A program made the translations under genes and the position numbers. This document shows positions 7,974-16,596 of a stretch of 64,000 bases of DNA, piece by piece (position 1 is the first letter of the stretch; every line of letters starts with the position of its first letter). The notes beneath the pieces are model-generated. The model ran no database searches. It worked only from the letters and a program-made list of their open reading frames with translations, and had not been told where the DNA came from. Source of the stretch: JAFAXD01 sp051985675 (GTDB lineage: Bacteria; Pseudomonadota; Alphaproteobacteria; Rhizobiales; Xanthobacteraceae); assembly GCA_051985675.1 (NCBI GenBank), contig JBPYFJ010000051.1:4327-68326 (forward strand). The letters are read 5' to 3'.

Positions 7974-9035
7974 TCAATGAGATGTCCCCCCAGGCAAGAA
8001 GAAAAAGGTGAGCGCGAGGACGAGGTAGACGGCGAGCAGCTGCACGCCCTTGAGCCAGTGGGACCGGCCGTCGCCCGCGACCTGGCCCGTGATCAGCACA
8101 GCCAGAAGCACGGTCAGAACGAGACCGGCCGGGAAGGCGAGATCCATCGGGGCGGGGCCGAGGGCGAGGCTCGCGAGCACCAGCACCGGCGCCACGAACA
8201 ACGCGATCTGCACGCTTGAGCCGATCGCAATCGAGAGCGCGAGGTCCATGCGGTCCTTCATCGCCGCAGTGACGGCGGTTGCGTGTTCGGCGGCATTTCC
8301 CAGGATCGCGACCACAAACACGCCGACGAAGACATTGCTCAGCCCGAGCTCATGCGCGGTGGGCTCGATTGCGCCCACCATGATCTCGCTCATCCACGCA
8401 ACCCCCACCGTGGCCGCGCCGAGCATCATGGCGGCGCGACCGATCGGGGGCTTGGCTGTCGCTTGCTCGGCCGCGTGTGAGCCCGCGAACAGTGCCGGAT
8501 GGGTAATCAGTGCAAATGCGAGCGACAGCAAATAGACGACCAGCAGCACCAGCGAGATCGAGACGCTCAGCCGGCCAAGGCTCTCTGCGGTCGCACCCGT
8601 CGCAACTTGAAAGGCGGCCGGAAGAATCAGTGCGATCGCGGCGAGCGTGAGCATTGTGGCCTGGGAACGCGCGCCAGCCGGATTGAAGTGCTGCTCGGGA
8701 TGGCGCAGCCCTCCGGCCAACATCGCAGCCCCGAGCACCAGCAGGATATTTCCAACGATGGAACCGGCGATCGACGCTTTCACGACGTCGTGGAGCCCGG
8801 CTTGCAGCGCGACGAGCGCGATGATCAGCTCGGTCGCGTTGCCGAACGTCGCATTGAGGAGCCCGCCAACGCCCTCTCCCATGCGCTCGGCAAGCTGCTC
8901 CGTGGCCTGCCCCATCCACGCCGCCAGCGGCAGAATGGCGAGGGCGGAAGTTGCGAAAACGAGCAGATACCGCTCAGGCGCAAAGATCTCCACGCCGATC
9001 GCAACCGGGATAAACAACAGAAGCCAGTTCAACAC
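7974..9035 (-). CDS. Calcium/proton antiporter (CaCA superfamily, Cax type)
   Basis: Inner-membrane Ca2+/H+ exchanger of about 353 residues with about 11 hydrophobic segments. Both alpha-repeats that line the ion path are present: GNATELIIALVAL in the first half and GNAAEHATAVTAA in the second, each with its key Glu. A GTG at 9035 or a TTG at 9041 starts the protein, with AAAGGCGG upstream; the long frame further upstream reads through the SulP gene and is not coding. It lies 26 bases after the SulP permease gene in the same direction, probably co-transcribed, and would export calcium. Confidence 0.9.
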   Translation of the reverse strand: MLNWLLLFIPVAIGVEIFAPERYLLVFATSALAILPLAAWMGQATEQLAERMGEGVGGLLNATFGNATELIIALVALQAGLHDVVKASIAGSIVGNILLVLGAAMLAGGLRHPEQHFNPAGARSQATMLTLAAIALILPAAFQVATGATAESLGRLSVSISLVLLVVYLLSLAFALITHPALFAGSHAAEQATAKPPIGRAAMMLGAATVGVAWMSEIMVGAIEPTAHELGLSNVFVGVFVVAILGNAAEHATAVTAAMKDRMDLALSIAIGSSVQIALFVAPVLVLASLALGPAPMDLAFPAGLVLTVLLAVLITGQVAGDGRSHWLKGVQLLAVYLVLALTFFFLPGGTSH

Positions 9036-9061
9036 AGTCAATCCGCCTTTTGCAGTCTGCG

Positions 9062-10780
9062 TCAGTCTTCCCAGTCGACCCAATCCACCTTGTGGCTGTC
9101 GAGGTAGCTGCTGACGGCAACACCGATGGTGGGAAAGAAGAACCTCTCGCCAATCTGCTCGAACAGTCCGAAGCGTTTGAGCTTGTCCTTGACCGGATCC
9201 TTGAGCTCGGCAAAGCACAACTTGATCCCGGCATCGTCCAGGGCTTTGTCCAGTTCGGCGAGGGCATCGGCCGCGGTGATATCGACGCTGGTGACCGGCT
9301 CTGCCGCGACCACGAACCAACGCACCGGTGCAGGGGATTTGGCCGCCAGCGCCAGAACCTGCTCTTTGAAGAATTCGGCGTTGGCGAAAAAGAGGGGCGC
9401 ATCCCAGCGAAAGAGGACGAGGCCCGGTATCTGACGCGCCTCCGGATAACGCGTGATGTCGTGGTAGCCTTTGACGCCTGTGGCGCGGCCGAGCACCGCC
9501 GAATGCGGACGCCAGCCGTCCCACAGGAATTCGATGACGGCGAGCACGATCGCGAGGCCGATGCCCGGAATCGCGCCGAGAACGGCAACACCGACGAAAC
9601 AAACAATCGAGAGCCAAAACTCCCAGCGCTGAACCCGATAGATTCGAACGAGGTCGGCGATTTCGAGCAAGCCGATCGCCGAGGCGATCACGACCGCGGC
9701 CAATGTAGCGGCCGGCAAATGCTGGAGCAGATTGGGCGCCAACAGCAGCAGCAAGGCAACCGCAACTGCGCCGACGACGCCGGTCAACTGAGTTCGGGCG
9801 CCTGTGGCCTCGGCCACCGGGGTGCGTGACGAACTGCTGCTGATCGGAAAGCCTTGGAAGAACCCGGCCGCCAGATTGGCGGCTCCGAGCCCGACCATCT
9901 CCTGATTGGGGTCGACGCTCGTTCGGGTTCGCGCCGCGTAGGCGCGCGAGAGCACGCTGGTGTCGGCGAATGCCACCATGGCGACCGCGCAGCCTCCAAT
10001 CAGGACCGGTCCGATATCGGTGTAGCTGATCCACGGGATGGTGAACGCCGGCAGGCCCTGCGGAAGCGGACCCAGCACCGACACATCTGCGCGAGCGGCC
10101 AAATCGAACACCCCGACGATGACTGTCGCGCCGATGACGGCGATCAGGATGCCGGGCACGCGCTTGCTGTTCTTGAGCAGCAGGATCACGGCCAGCGTGC
10201 CTGCGCCGACCGCGAATGCCGTCCAATTCGCTTTTCCGCCCAGGACGGTCTCGGCGATCGCCCACAGCTTTCGCAGCGGTCCTTCGCCCTCGATCGAGAT
10301 GCCGAACATCTTTGGCAACTGGCTGACCAGCACGGTCAGCGCGATTCCGTTCATGTAGCCGTAGCGAATGGGCTTGGACAGAAGCTCGGTGATGAACCCC
10401 AGTCGCGCAACGCCTGCCAGAATGCACACAAGCCCCGACACGATCGCCATCATGCCCGCGAGGGCAACGGCGCGACCGGCATCTCCGCCCGACAGCGGCA
10501 GAACGACACCGAGGATGACCGCCGCCAATGAGGAGTCCGGCCCCAGGACGAGGATGCGACTGGGCCCGAACACGGCGTAAGCCAGCAACGGGACAATGGT
10601 CGCGTAGAGGCCATAGATGCCCGGCACTCCCGATGCGATCGCGTAGGCGATGCCGACGGGCACTAGGACGGTCGCCAACACCACCCCGGCGGCGACATCA
10701 TGCGCGAGCCACGCCACTTGATATTGGCGCAGCGTCAGAAGCCCCGGCAGCCATCGCATCCAGCCGATCTGTTTTGACAT
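9062..10780 (-). CDS. SulP-family anion permease with STAS domain
   Basis: 572-residue inner-membrane anion transporter. The transmembrane part (about residues 20-410) begins with the SulP signature around LVPVGIAYAIASGVPGIYGLYA and includes GPDSSLAAV. A cytoplasmic STAS domain (about 430-560) carries FRWDAPLFFANAEFF and the SVDITAADALAEL helix. The substrate could be sulfate, bicarbonate or another anion. The ATG at 10780 starts just before the first helix. It is followed closely by the Ca2+/H+ antiporter gene. Confidence 0.9.
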   Translation of the reverse strand: MSKQIGWMRWLPGLLTLRQYQVAWLAHDVAAGVVLATVLVPVGIAYAIASGVPGIYGLYATIVPLLAYAVFGPSRILVLGPDSSLAAVILGVVLPLSGGDAGRAVALAGMMAIVSGLVCILAGVARLGFITELLSKPIRYGYMNGIALTVLVSQLPKMFGISIEGEGPLRKLWAIAETVLGGKANWTAFAVGAGTLAVILLLKNSKRVPGILIAVIGATVIVGVFDLAARADVSVLGPLPQGLPAFTIPWISYTDIGPVLIGGCAVAMVAFADTSVLSRAYAARTRTSVDPNQEMVGLGAANLAAGFFQGFPISSSSSRTPVAEATGARTQLTGVVGAVAVALLLLLAPNLLQHLPAATLAAVVIASAIGLLEIADLVRIYRVQRWEFWLSIVCFVGVAVLGAIPGIGLAIVLAVIEFLWDGWRPHSAVLGRATGVKGYHDITRYPEARQIPGLVLFRWDAPLFFANAEFFKEQVLALAAKSPAPVRWFVVAAEPVTSVDITAADALAELDKALDDAGIKLCFAELKDPVKDKLKRFGLFEQIGERFFFPTIGVAVSSYLDSHKVDWVDWED

Positions 10781-10925
10781 ATCCGAGATCGCTGAGGATC
10801 CGCAACGATCACGATGTACCGCGTCGGATTGATCGTCAACGACGCGATGGGCGGCGACGTTGCAACGCAACCAGGCTGCGCGAGAGTCCACCGATCAACA
10901 AGCCGAGGTTTTCTGCTTGGACACC

Positions 10926-11576
10926 TTACAGTTGCATCGGTCTGACATGATCAGGCACGGCCAGCTCGGCTTCGGTGCTTGCGAGGATCTGTTCCACGGT
11001 GACCCCGGGCGCCGTCTCGAGCAAGGTTGCGCGCTCGTTGGGGAACGCGATCACGGCGAGTTCGGTGACAACGAGGTCGACGGGTCGCGCCGAGGTCAGC
11101 GGCAGTGAGCACTGCCTGACGATCTTTGGCTTGCCCTTGGCCGTATGCTGCATGGCAATGACCACGCGCTTCGCGCCCGAGACGAGATCCATCGCGCCAC
11201 CCATGCCCGGCACCATTTTCCCGGGGATCATCCAGTTCGCGAGTCGGCCGTGCGCGTCGACCTGCAGACCACCCAGCACCGTCATGTCGAGATGCCCACC
11301 GCGGATGAGGCCGAAGGACATCGCGCTGTCGAACGTGCACGCGCCCGGCAGCGCCGTGACGGGAGCGCCTCCGGCGTCGGTAAGCGTCGGGTGCGCCATG
11401 CCTTCCTCGGGAATCGGCCCGGTTCCGATCAGCCCGTTCTCCGACTGGAAGAACACGTTGACTCCTTCCGGAACATGATTGGCGACCAGCGTCGGAATCC
11501 CGATGCCGAGATTGACCAGCATCCCTGCGCGTAGCTCCTGGGCGATGCGTTTGGCGATGATGGTTTGAGCATCCAT
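10926..11576 (-). CDS. scoB: 3-oxoacid CoA-transferase subunit B
   Basis: Beta subunit (about 216 residues) of a succinyl-CoA:3-ketoacid or acetate/acetoacetate CoA-transferase. SENGLIG near residue 47 contains the catalytic glutamate that forms the glutamyl-CoA thioester. VNLGIGIPTLVAN and the GMGGAMDLV loop are family hallmarks. An in-frame GTG at 11585 would overlap the stop of subunit A by GTGA; the ATG three codons later better matches the family. With subunit A it activates acetoacetate for entry into central metabolism and could use acetoacetate from the BKACE reaction. Confidence 0.88.
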   Translation of the reverse strand: MDAQTIIAKRIAQELRAGMLVNLGIGIPTLVANHVPEGVNVFFQSENGLIGTGPIPEEGMAHPTLTDAGGAPVTALPGACTFDSAMSFGLIRGGHLDMTVLGGLQVDAHGRLANWMIPGKMVPGMGGAMDLVSGAKRVVIAMQHTAKGKPKIVRQCSLPLTSARPVDLVVTELAVIAFPNERATLLETAPGVTVEQILASTEAELAVPDHVRPMQL

Positions 11577-11581
11577 GGGTT

Positions 11582-12229
11582 TCACGCATTGGCGACGAGA
11601 TAATCGACAACCGGCGCGGGCGTCACCACGTGATCGGGTGCGATGAGGCCAACCGGCACGACATGTTCCGCCGTCACGATCACGGTATCAGCCGCCATCG
11701 CGATCAGTGGATTGAAATTGCGCGCCGTAAGCGCGTAGGACAGGTTTCCGAGATAGTCGGCGAGAAACGTGTGAACCAATGCAAAATCAGCACGCAGCGG
11801 CGTTTCCAGTAGATAGCTTTTTCCATCGACCTCGATCGTGCGCTTGCCGTCTGCGACCACGGTCCCGACGCCGGTTGGCGTGAGGATCCCTCCGAGCCCA
11901 AAGCCGCCCGCACGGATGCGCTCGATCAGCGTGCCCTGCGGTACAAGCTCGACCTCGATCGCACCCGCCATCATCTGTTTCTGAGTGTCGGGGTTGAGAC
12001 CGATATGGCTGACGATCGCCTTGCGAAGCAGCTTTGCGCCGACGAGCTTGCCGATTCCGACCGCGGATCTCGCCGTGTCGTTCGCGATCACGGTCAGATC
12101 GCGTTTTCCCTGGCGTACGATCTCGTCCACCAGGCGTTCGGGCGTGCCGACGCCCATGAAGCCGCCGATCATCAGGCTGGCGCCGTCGGGAATCATCGCG
12201 ACGGCTCGATCGAGCGCAATTGTTTTCAT
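11582..12229 (-). CDS. scoA: 3-oxoacid CoA-transferase subunit A
   Basis: Alpha subunit, about 215 residues. It has the expected CoA-binding segments: IPDGASLMIGGFMGVGTPERLVD near the N-terminus, and GGFGLGGILTPTGVGT in the middle. The end of the gene runs into subunit B, so the two are translated together. The ATG at 12229 is preferred to the upstream GTG at 12244 because MKTIALDRAVAMI matches the usual start of the family. The pair may serve ketone-body or polyhydroxybutyrate turnover, which fits the adjacent phasin-like gene. Confidence 0.88.
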   Translation of the reverse strand: MKTIALDRAVAMIPDGASLMIGGFMGVGTPERLVDEIVRQGKRDLTVIANDTARSAVGIGKLVGAKLLRKAIVSHIGLNPDTQKQMMAGAIEVELVPQGTLIERIRAGGFGLGGILTPTGVGTVVADGKRTIEVDGKSYLLETPLRADFALVHTFLADYLGNLSYALTARNFNPLIAMAADTVIVTAEHVVPVGLIAPDHVVTPAPVVDYLVANA

Positions 12230-12314
12230 GTTCGCCGGCCACAAGGCCTACGGTGTTGAAACGGGCGCTGCGTTCGGCTGCAAATCGTCGCGCGTGCCAA
12301 AATTCGCTCGCGGC

Positions 12315-12653
12315 TCAGGTGCTACCCTTCAGGTCGCCGTTGACCGCGACCTTGGTCCAGGCGTTCGCCAATTTGTGACAATCAGCCGCGCATTTCTGGC
12401 TGTCGTCGGCGAGCCGCTGCATGCGGCGACCCATCCATTCCTGATAGACGGCCGTCGCATCCGGAATGGACTGTGTACGGGCAAGCTTGGTGACGAGTTC
12501 GGACGCGAATTCCGCTTCCGACTTGGCACGCGCCAACCAGTGTCGATTTGCTTCCTCGAAGGTGTCGCCGAGTTCCTTCTGGATCGCCGTCAGCGACTCC
12601 ATGTTCGCCTTGAATATCCCTGTAAGATCGGCCGTCGTTTGCTCTCGGGCCAT
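12315..12653 (-). CDS. Phasin-like protein
   Basis: 112 residues, almost entirely helical and rich in Ala, Glu and Lys, with the amphipathic pattern of phasins, the proteins that coat polyhydroxyalkanoate granules. The segment FKANMESLTAIQKELGDTF near residues 14-32 resembles the phasin N-terminus. There is no signal peptide or membrane segment. The ATG is preceded by GGAGGAAACGTC. It is shorter than many phasins. Its position just upstream of the CoA-transferase genes supports a link to storage-polymer metabolism, but sequence alone does not rule out another small coiled protein. Confidence 0.6.
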   Translation of the reverse strand: MAREQTTADLTGIFKANMESLTAIQKELGDTFEEANRHWLARAKSEAEFASELVTKLARTQSIPDATAVYQEWMGRRMQRLADDSQKCAADCHKLANAWTKVAVNGDLKGST

Positions 12654-12847
12654 GACGTTTCCTCCGTCGCACGAGTCTCATCCAAATGTGATCTCTGCGT
12701 ACCCGGAACCTCTCCGTCGTTCCGGTGCGACCCCTTGATGTTTTCTTGCTTCGATGGATCGCCTGTACGGGCACCTTATTCTTAAGCTGTGGGTGAATCC
12801 AGAGCAGGCTTCAATGACATCAACGCGACGGCGGGCGCATTCATTCT

Positions 12848-13384
12848 TCACATCGGCGAGCGGTCCGAAAGCGCAAGCGCGACGTGAACCACCCCATCCT
12901 CCGTCTTCGTCTCGACCTTGAGCCCGCTTTTCTCGAACACCTTCAGCATGGGGGTATTCTCCGGGAGGACTTCGGCGATGAACTCCTTGAGCCCGGCGCC
13001 ACGAGCAAGTGCGGCGAGATGGCGCATCAATGCCGCGCCGATCCCTTGCCCCTGGTATGTATCGACCACGGTGAACGCCACCTCGGCGGTTCCTGGGCGA
13101 ACGACGACGTATCGCCCCCCGCCAACGATCGCGGGTCGACCGCCTGCCCGTATCACTGCGACCAGGGCGACATGGCTGGTGAAATCGACATTCAGGAAAA
13201 AGTTGATCTCCCGCTCGGAAAAATGGCGCCTGACCCCGAAGAATCGGCGGTAAAGCGACTTGACGCTCAGGTGATCGACAGCGGTGACGACGTCAGGGCG
13301 GTCGTCCGGTCGCAGCGCGCGGATCTCGATCCGCCGGCCGTCGCGCAACAGCTCAAACGCTGAATACTTTGCGGCTTCCGACAA
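12848..13384 (-). CDS. GNAT-family N-acetyltransferase
   Basis: 178-residue acyltransferase of the GNAT superfamily. The acetyl-CoA site is seen as VVDTYQGQGIGAALMRHL around residues 108-125 (QGxGxGxA/G-type motif A). IEIRALRPDD at the start is typical of the protein-acetyltransferase-like domain also found fused to acyl-CoA synthetases. The first in-frame start is a TTG. The gene begins 8 bases after the stop of the FQDNWN-repeat gene, so the two are probably one transcript. The substrate is unknown. Confidence 0.8.
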   Translation of the reverse strand: MSEAAKYSAFELLRDGRRIEIRALRPDDRPDVVTAVDHLSVKSLYRRFFGVRRHFSEREINFFLNVDFTSHVALVAVIRAGGRPAIVGGGRYVVVRPGTAEVAFTVVDTYQGQGIGAALMRHLAALARGAGLKEFIAEVLPENTPMLKVFEKSGLKVETKTEDGVVHVALALSDRSPM

Positions 13385-13392
13385 CTCGCGCG

Positions 13393-14331
13393 CTACTTCA
13401 TATAAGACGTGGCCCAGTTGTCCTGGAAATTCTTAACTGCGTTCATGTACGAAACATTCCAGCGGTCCTGGAAGTCCTTCATGTAGGATACGTTCCAATT
13501 GTCTTGAAAATCCTTCGCAGCCTTCATGTAGGAGACATTCCAATTGTCCTGAAAGTCCTTCAGGAAAGCCGTCTTATAACCGTCTTCGAAATTCTTCAGT
13601 GCCTTCATGTAGGAATCGCTCGGTTTATCCTTTGCATCCTTCATATAGGAGATATTCCAGTTATCTTGAAAATTGTTCATTTCCTTCATGAACGACACGT
13701 TCCAATTGTCCTGGAAATTCTTCGCCGCGTTCATGTATGAGACATTCCATTTATCTTGGAAGTCCTTTAGGTACGACACGTTCCAATTGTCTTGAAAATT
13801 CTTCATGTAGGATACGTTCCAATTATCTTGGAAGTTCTTCATGAACGAGATGTTCCAGTTGTCTTGGAAATCCTTCATGGCTTGCACGTAAGGCTCATTC
13901 GCCTTGTCTTTCATGAACGAAACATTCCAATTGTCTTGGAAATTCTTGATGTACGACACGTTCCAGTTGTCCTGGAAATTCGTCATCGCCTTCATGTAGG
14001 ATACGTTCCAGTTATCCTGGAAGTTCCTCATCGCTTGTTGCGACATTTCGGGCGTAGCTTCGGCCGTGTAGAGCTTGTCCCCGTACCGAAAGATGATCGC
14101 GCCCGGGCCGGCTTCCTTGGCGCCGAACTTGGCGATCTCGGCGGAGGGGTCTCCTTTTGCAGCTCCCCGGACAATCTTGAACGTTTTGCCGTCAACGAAG
14201 ATGCCTTGATTGTTCGCAAGTTCGCCGATCACATCCGGTGACTGCTGCGCGAGCGCTAGCTTGCTGGCGCCCGCAACCATGCTGGCAGCCGCCATCGCAA
14301 CGGCCATCGTGACGAGCTTTGACATTGACAT
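13393..14331 (-). CDS. Exported protein with about 14 FQDNWNVSYM repeats
   Basis: 312 residues, not a family I recognise. Residues 1-28 are a signal peptide (MSMSKLV, hydrophobic core, LALAQ). Residues 29-102 form a small N-terminal domain (GIFVDGKTFKIVRGAAKGD, then AIIFRYGDKLYTAEA). From about residue 103 to the end, the unit [N/D]FQDNWN[V/I]S[Y/F]MK is repeated 14 times, one copy degenerate, at steps of 12 or 15 residues, with two inserts (DKANEPYVQAMK and DAKDKPSDSYMKALK). Phe, Trp and Tyr recur in fixed register. The ATG follows AAGGGGAG. This suggests a secreted repeat, adhesive or fibre-like structure, or a protein cut at Lys into peptides. All of these are inference. The GNAT gene follows after 8 bases. 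Confidence 0.85.
   Translation of the reverse strand: MSMSKLVTMAVAMAAASMVAGASKLALAQQSPDVIGELANNQGIFVDGKTFKIVRGAAKGDPSAEIAKFGAKEAGPGAIIFRYGDKLYTAEATPEMSQQAMRNFQDNWNVSYMKAMTNFQDNWNVSYIKNFQDNWNVSFMKDKANEPYVQAMKDFQDNWNISFMKNFQDNWNVSYMKNFQDNWNVSYLKDFQDKWNVSYMNAAKNFQDNWNVSFMKEMNNFQDNWNISYMKDAKDKPSDSYMKALKNFEDGYKTAFLKDFQDNWNVSYMKAAKDFQDNWNVSYMKDFQDRWNVSYMNAVKNFQDNWATSYMK
13396..14025 (-). repeat. Tandem 36- to 45-bp coding repeats of the FQDNWN protein
   Basis: The DNA encoding the repeats is itself repetitive, for example TTCCAATTGTCTTGGAAATT and close variants at each unit. Copies differ mainly at third codon positions (TTCCAATTGTCC, TTCCAGTTATCC, TTCCATTTATCT) while the peptide is kept. That pattern suggests selection on the protein rather than recent copying alone. 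Units are 36 bp, or 45 bp when three extra residues such as AAK or EMN are present. Confidence 0.9.
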
Positions 14332-14736
14332 ATGCGAGACTCCCCTTGGCGGAATCAGCCCTGACGCGGACACGACATTCGATAGGGCATCACAACTTAC
14401 TCCCGTTCACAATTTGTGACACCGCGATATTCGGTCGCTTACCGAGATACCGTCCTGCACGGTTGCTGATGAAGTTGGTTGTTGAACGCCGGCACTCCTT
14501 TTCGCCGCCTTGTCCATTTTGGACAGCGGCATCCTCACGAAGGCGCCGATGCTGTCCACTGGTGGGCTGGTGGTGGACGAGTCGGCAACGATTCCAGATT
14601 GGCAACCTATGAGGTTGCCCAGTCTGATTCCGGGTTCAGCCCTGGAATTCTTGGCGTAAATCATTCTATGCTGTCGGACGCAGCGGTGCGCTGAGTCGGC
14701 CCTGCTTGCGTTGGTCGGAGCTCGGTGGGGAGCGTG
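14332..14736. promoter_or_regulatory. Divergent promoter region between repeat-protein and porin genes
   Basis: About 400 bp with no gene, separating two divergent exported-protein genes. It holds a perfect 13-bp palindrome TCACAATTTGTGA at 14407-14419, 76 bp upstream of the repeat-protein start, and the 15-bp inverted repeat TGTCCATTTTGGACA at 14511-14525, about 180 bp from one start and 210 bp from the other. The second matches the two sites at 7453 and 7481. Both look like dimeric regulator sites. I see no other recognisable structure. Confidence 0.5.
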
Positions 14737-15759
14737 ATGACCAGCATAGAGTCTCGATCGTACAGCAAATCGACGACGCGTCGGCCGAAGATCAAAAGGG
14801 CGGGACGATCTGTTGGTGGCGGCTGCCTCGGATCGGCGGTAGCGCTCGCAGCAATTGCCGGGTTGTTGGTCATGCCGACAGGCGGCTCCGCGCGCGCCGA
14901 GCCGCCCGACTACGACGCGGCCGGTTCGATTGTGCTCGGTTCTCGCGCGGGACTTGCGCCGGGGACACCGGTCGCTCCAAGCCAAGGGCGCCCGGCCGAT
15001 TCCATTGAACTCAACGCCCGCGCCGGATTTACGACGGACTACATCTATCGGGGCGTTACGCTGTCTGATCGCAAACCAGCGCTCGGGGCTGGGCTCGAAG
15101 CGACCATTGGCTCTTTCTATGCGGGGACGACCGTCACCAGTGTCAATCTTCCGAGCCAGCCCGCGGCCGAGGTCACGGTGAGCAGCGGGTTGCGTCCGAA
15201 GCTCGGGGATATCGAGTTGGATTTCGGTTGGACTTACTTTCTTTACCCCGGCGAGATACCCGCGGTCCCGGGCATCGACTATTGGGAGGTCGGCACGCGC
15301 GCCGATACCAAGCTAGCCGATTCACTGCGCGTCGCCGCCGGCTATGCCTATTCGCCGAACTTCTCCAACACCGGCGCATGGAGCCAGTATGTTGCGGCCG
15401 GCTTGGGCGTCGAGCTGCCGCGCAACGTGATGCCACAGAACATCACCGCGTCGATCACCGGCGGCGCCGGTTATTACTGGTTTGGCAATCAGTCTGCTGA
15501 GTTTGGCGGATTTGCGTTGCCCGCATATTTCAACTGGAACGCCGGCGTGACGCTGACCCGCAGTGTTTTCAACCTGGACCTGCGCTACTACGACACGAAC
15601 CTTTCCAAGGAGAACTGTTTCGTCTTTACCGGCGATCCGCATGCCACGCCCGGTGGTCACATCAACCCGGTGACGAATCCGGAGGGTCTTTCGTCGCACT
15701 GGTGCGGCGCTGCGTTCGTCGCGAGGTTCTGGTTCGAACTCAACGCGGATGCAAGATAA
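14737..15759 (+). CDS. TorF-family putative outer-membrane porin
   Basis: 340-residue exported beta-barrel protein. A long basic N-terminal region precedes a hydrophobic core and SARAEP, the likely signal-peptide cleavage zone. The barrel begins with ARAGFTTDYIYRGVTLSDRKPALGAG, the signature of the TorF/TIGR02001 family. Aromatic, alternating strands continue to a C-terminal FVARFWFEL. The ATG at 14737 has GGGGAG five bases upstream; an in-frame GTG lies 12 bases earlier. It is divergent from the repeat protein and shares its promoter region, so the two exported proteins may be co-regulated. Confidence 0.8.
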   Translation: MTSIESRSYSKSTTRRPKIKRAGRSVGGGCLGSAVALAAIAGLLVMPTGGSARAEPPDYDAAGSIVLGSRAGLAPGTPVAPSQGRPADSIELNARAGFTTDYIYRGVTLSDRKPALGAGLEATIGSFYAGTTVTSVNLPSQPAAEVTVSSGLRPKLGDIELDFGWTYFLYPGEIPAVPGIDYWEVGTRADTKLADSLRVAAGYAYSPNFSNTGAWSQYVAAGLGVELPRNVMPQNITASITGGAGYYWFGNQSAEFGGFALPAYFNWNAGVTLTRSVFNLDLRYYDTNLSKENCFVFTGDPHATPGGHINPVTNPEGLSSHWCGAAFVARFWFELNADAR

Positions 15760-15794
15760 CGGTAAGCAGCTGATCCAGATGAGCCGCAGTGATC

Positions 15795-16454
15795 TCATCC
15801 GCCGAGGGCAATCGCGACGCTGACCAGCGCGCTGCCGATGGCCACCGAAGACAGACCAGTGGCCCACGGTCGGAGACCGGTATGACGCCCGAATAGGTAG
15901 CCACACACGAACAGCATAACGATTGCAACCGCGTTCGAAACGCGCAGGGCCAATCGGGCGTCGCTTGTCAGCATGAATGGAATTGCGACCGGAAACGTTG
16001 ACAGGAACACCAGCAGACACACAGCCACAGCACCGATCCAATCTTTTTTTGTCAGGGAGGGCCGCGCCGGGGGATCGGGCAATTGACGCAGCTTTTGCCG
16101 CATCAATTCCAATTGCTCCTGCGTCAAAACAGAAGCGAGCAAAGGAGGCAGGGCGCCTGCGATGGCCGCTTGCGCCGCGTCCGGATCTGACGCCTCGCGC
16201 GCCGCCCGCAACGTCAAGATGTTGCGCCCCTGTTCGTGCAGCCGGGCCATCAGGTACATCCCTGCGTCGATGATTCCCCACGCCAAGTTGCAGCCAAGCG
16301 CCCCAATCAGCATAGTCCTGATTTGGATGCGGTCAGCGGTTACGACACTGATGGTGCTTGTACAGGTAAGAACCATGATCAAGCCGAACAACACCTCCGA
16401 GATCCGCTCCACGGGCTCGAGGGCTTGAACAAAGAAGCTTGTCTTAGCTTCTGC
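15795..16454 (-). CDS. Multi-pass membrane protein resembling VIT1/CCC1 transporters
   Basis: About 219 residues with some five hydrophobic segments: two N-terminal (about residues 20-80) and three C-terminal (about 145-215), separated by a helical hydrophilic loop (LRAAREASDPDAAQAAIAG and onward). This layout and the VERISEVLFGLIMVLTCTS start resemble a short branch of the VIT1/CCC1 iron/manganese transporter family, but classic metal-binding residues of the loop are not evident. It could be a membrane protein of unknown function. It converges on the porin gene. Confidence 0.6.
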   Translation of the reverse strand, partial: AEAKTSFFVQALEPVERISEVLFGLIMVLTCTSTISVVTADRIQIRTMLIGALGCNLAWGIIDAGMYLMARLHEQGRNILTLRAAREASDPDAAQAAIAGALPPLLASVLTQEQLELMRQKLRQLPDPPARPSLTKKDWIGAVAVCLLVFLSTFPVAIPFMLTSDARLALRVSNAVAIVMLFVCGYLFGRHTGLRPWATGLSSVAIGSALVSVAIALGG

Positions 16455-16596
16455 CATTCGGACCACTCGTCCGCGTGAAGACCAGGACTCGATTAGGCAG
16501 CGCGCGTCAGCCCACCAGGGGCGTCGCTACGCAAGCAGTTCCCGCGAACGCTCCGCGAGCCAACGTGCCGGTAATGCCGAAGCCCGGTCTCGCGGC

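Noticed and set aside
10844..10855. FNR-like TTGATCGTCAA near the SulP start
   Set aside because: Half sites are too close together (11 bp in place of 14) to fit the FNR/FixK consensus.
13396..14025. Possible CRISPR array because of regular 36-bp repeats
   Set aside because: The repeats are translated in frame, vary at third codon positions, have no unique spacers of constant length, and no cas gene is near.
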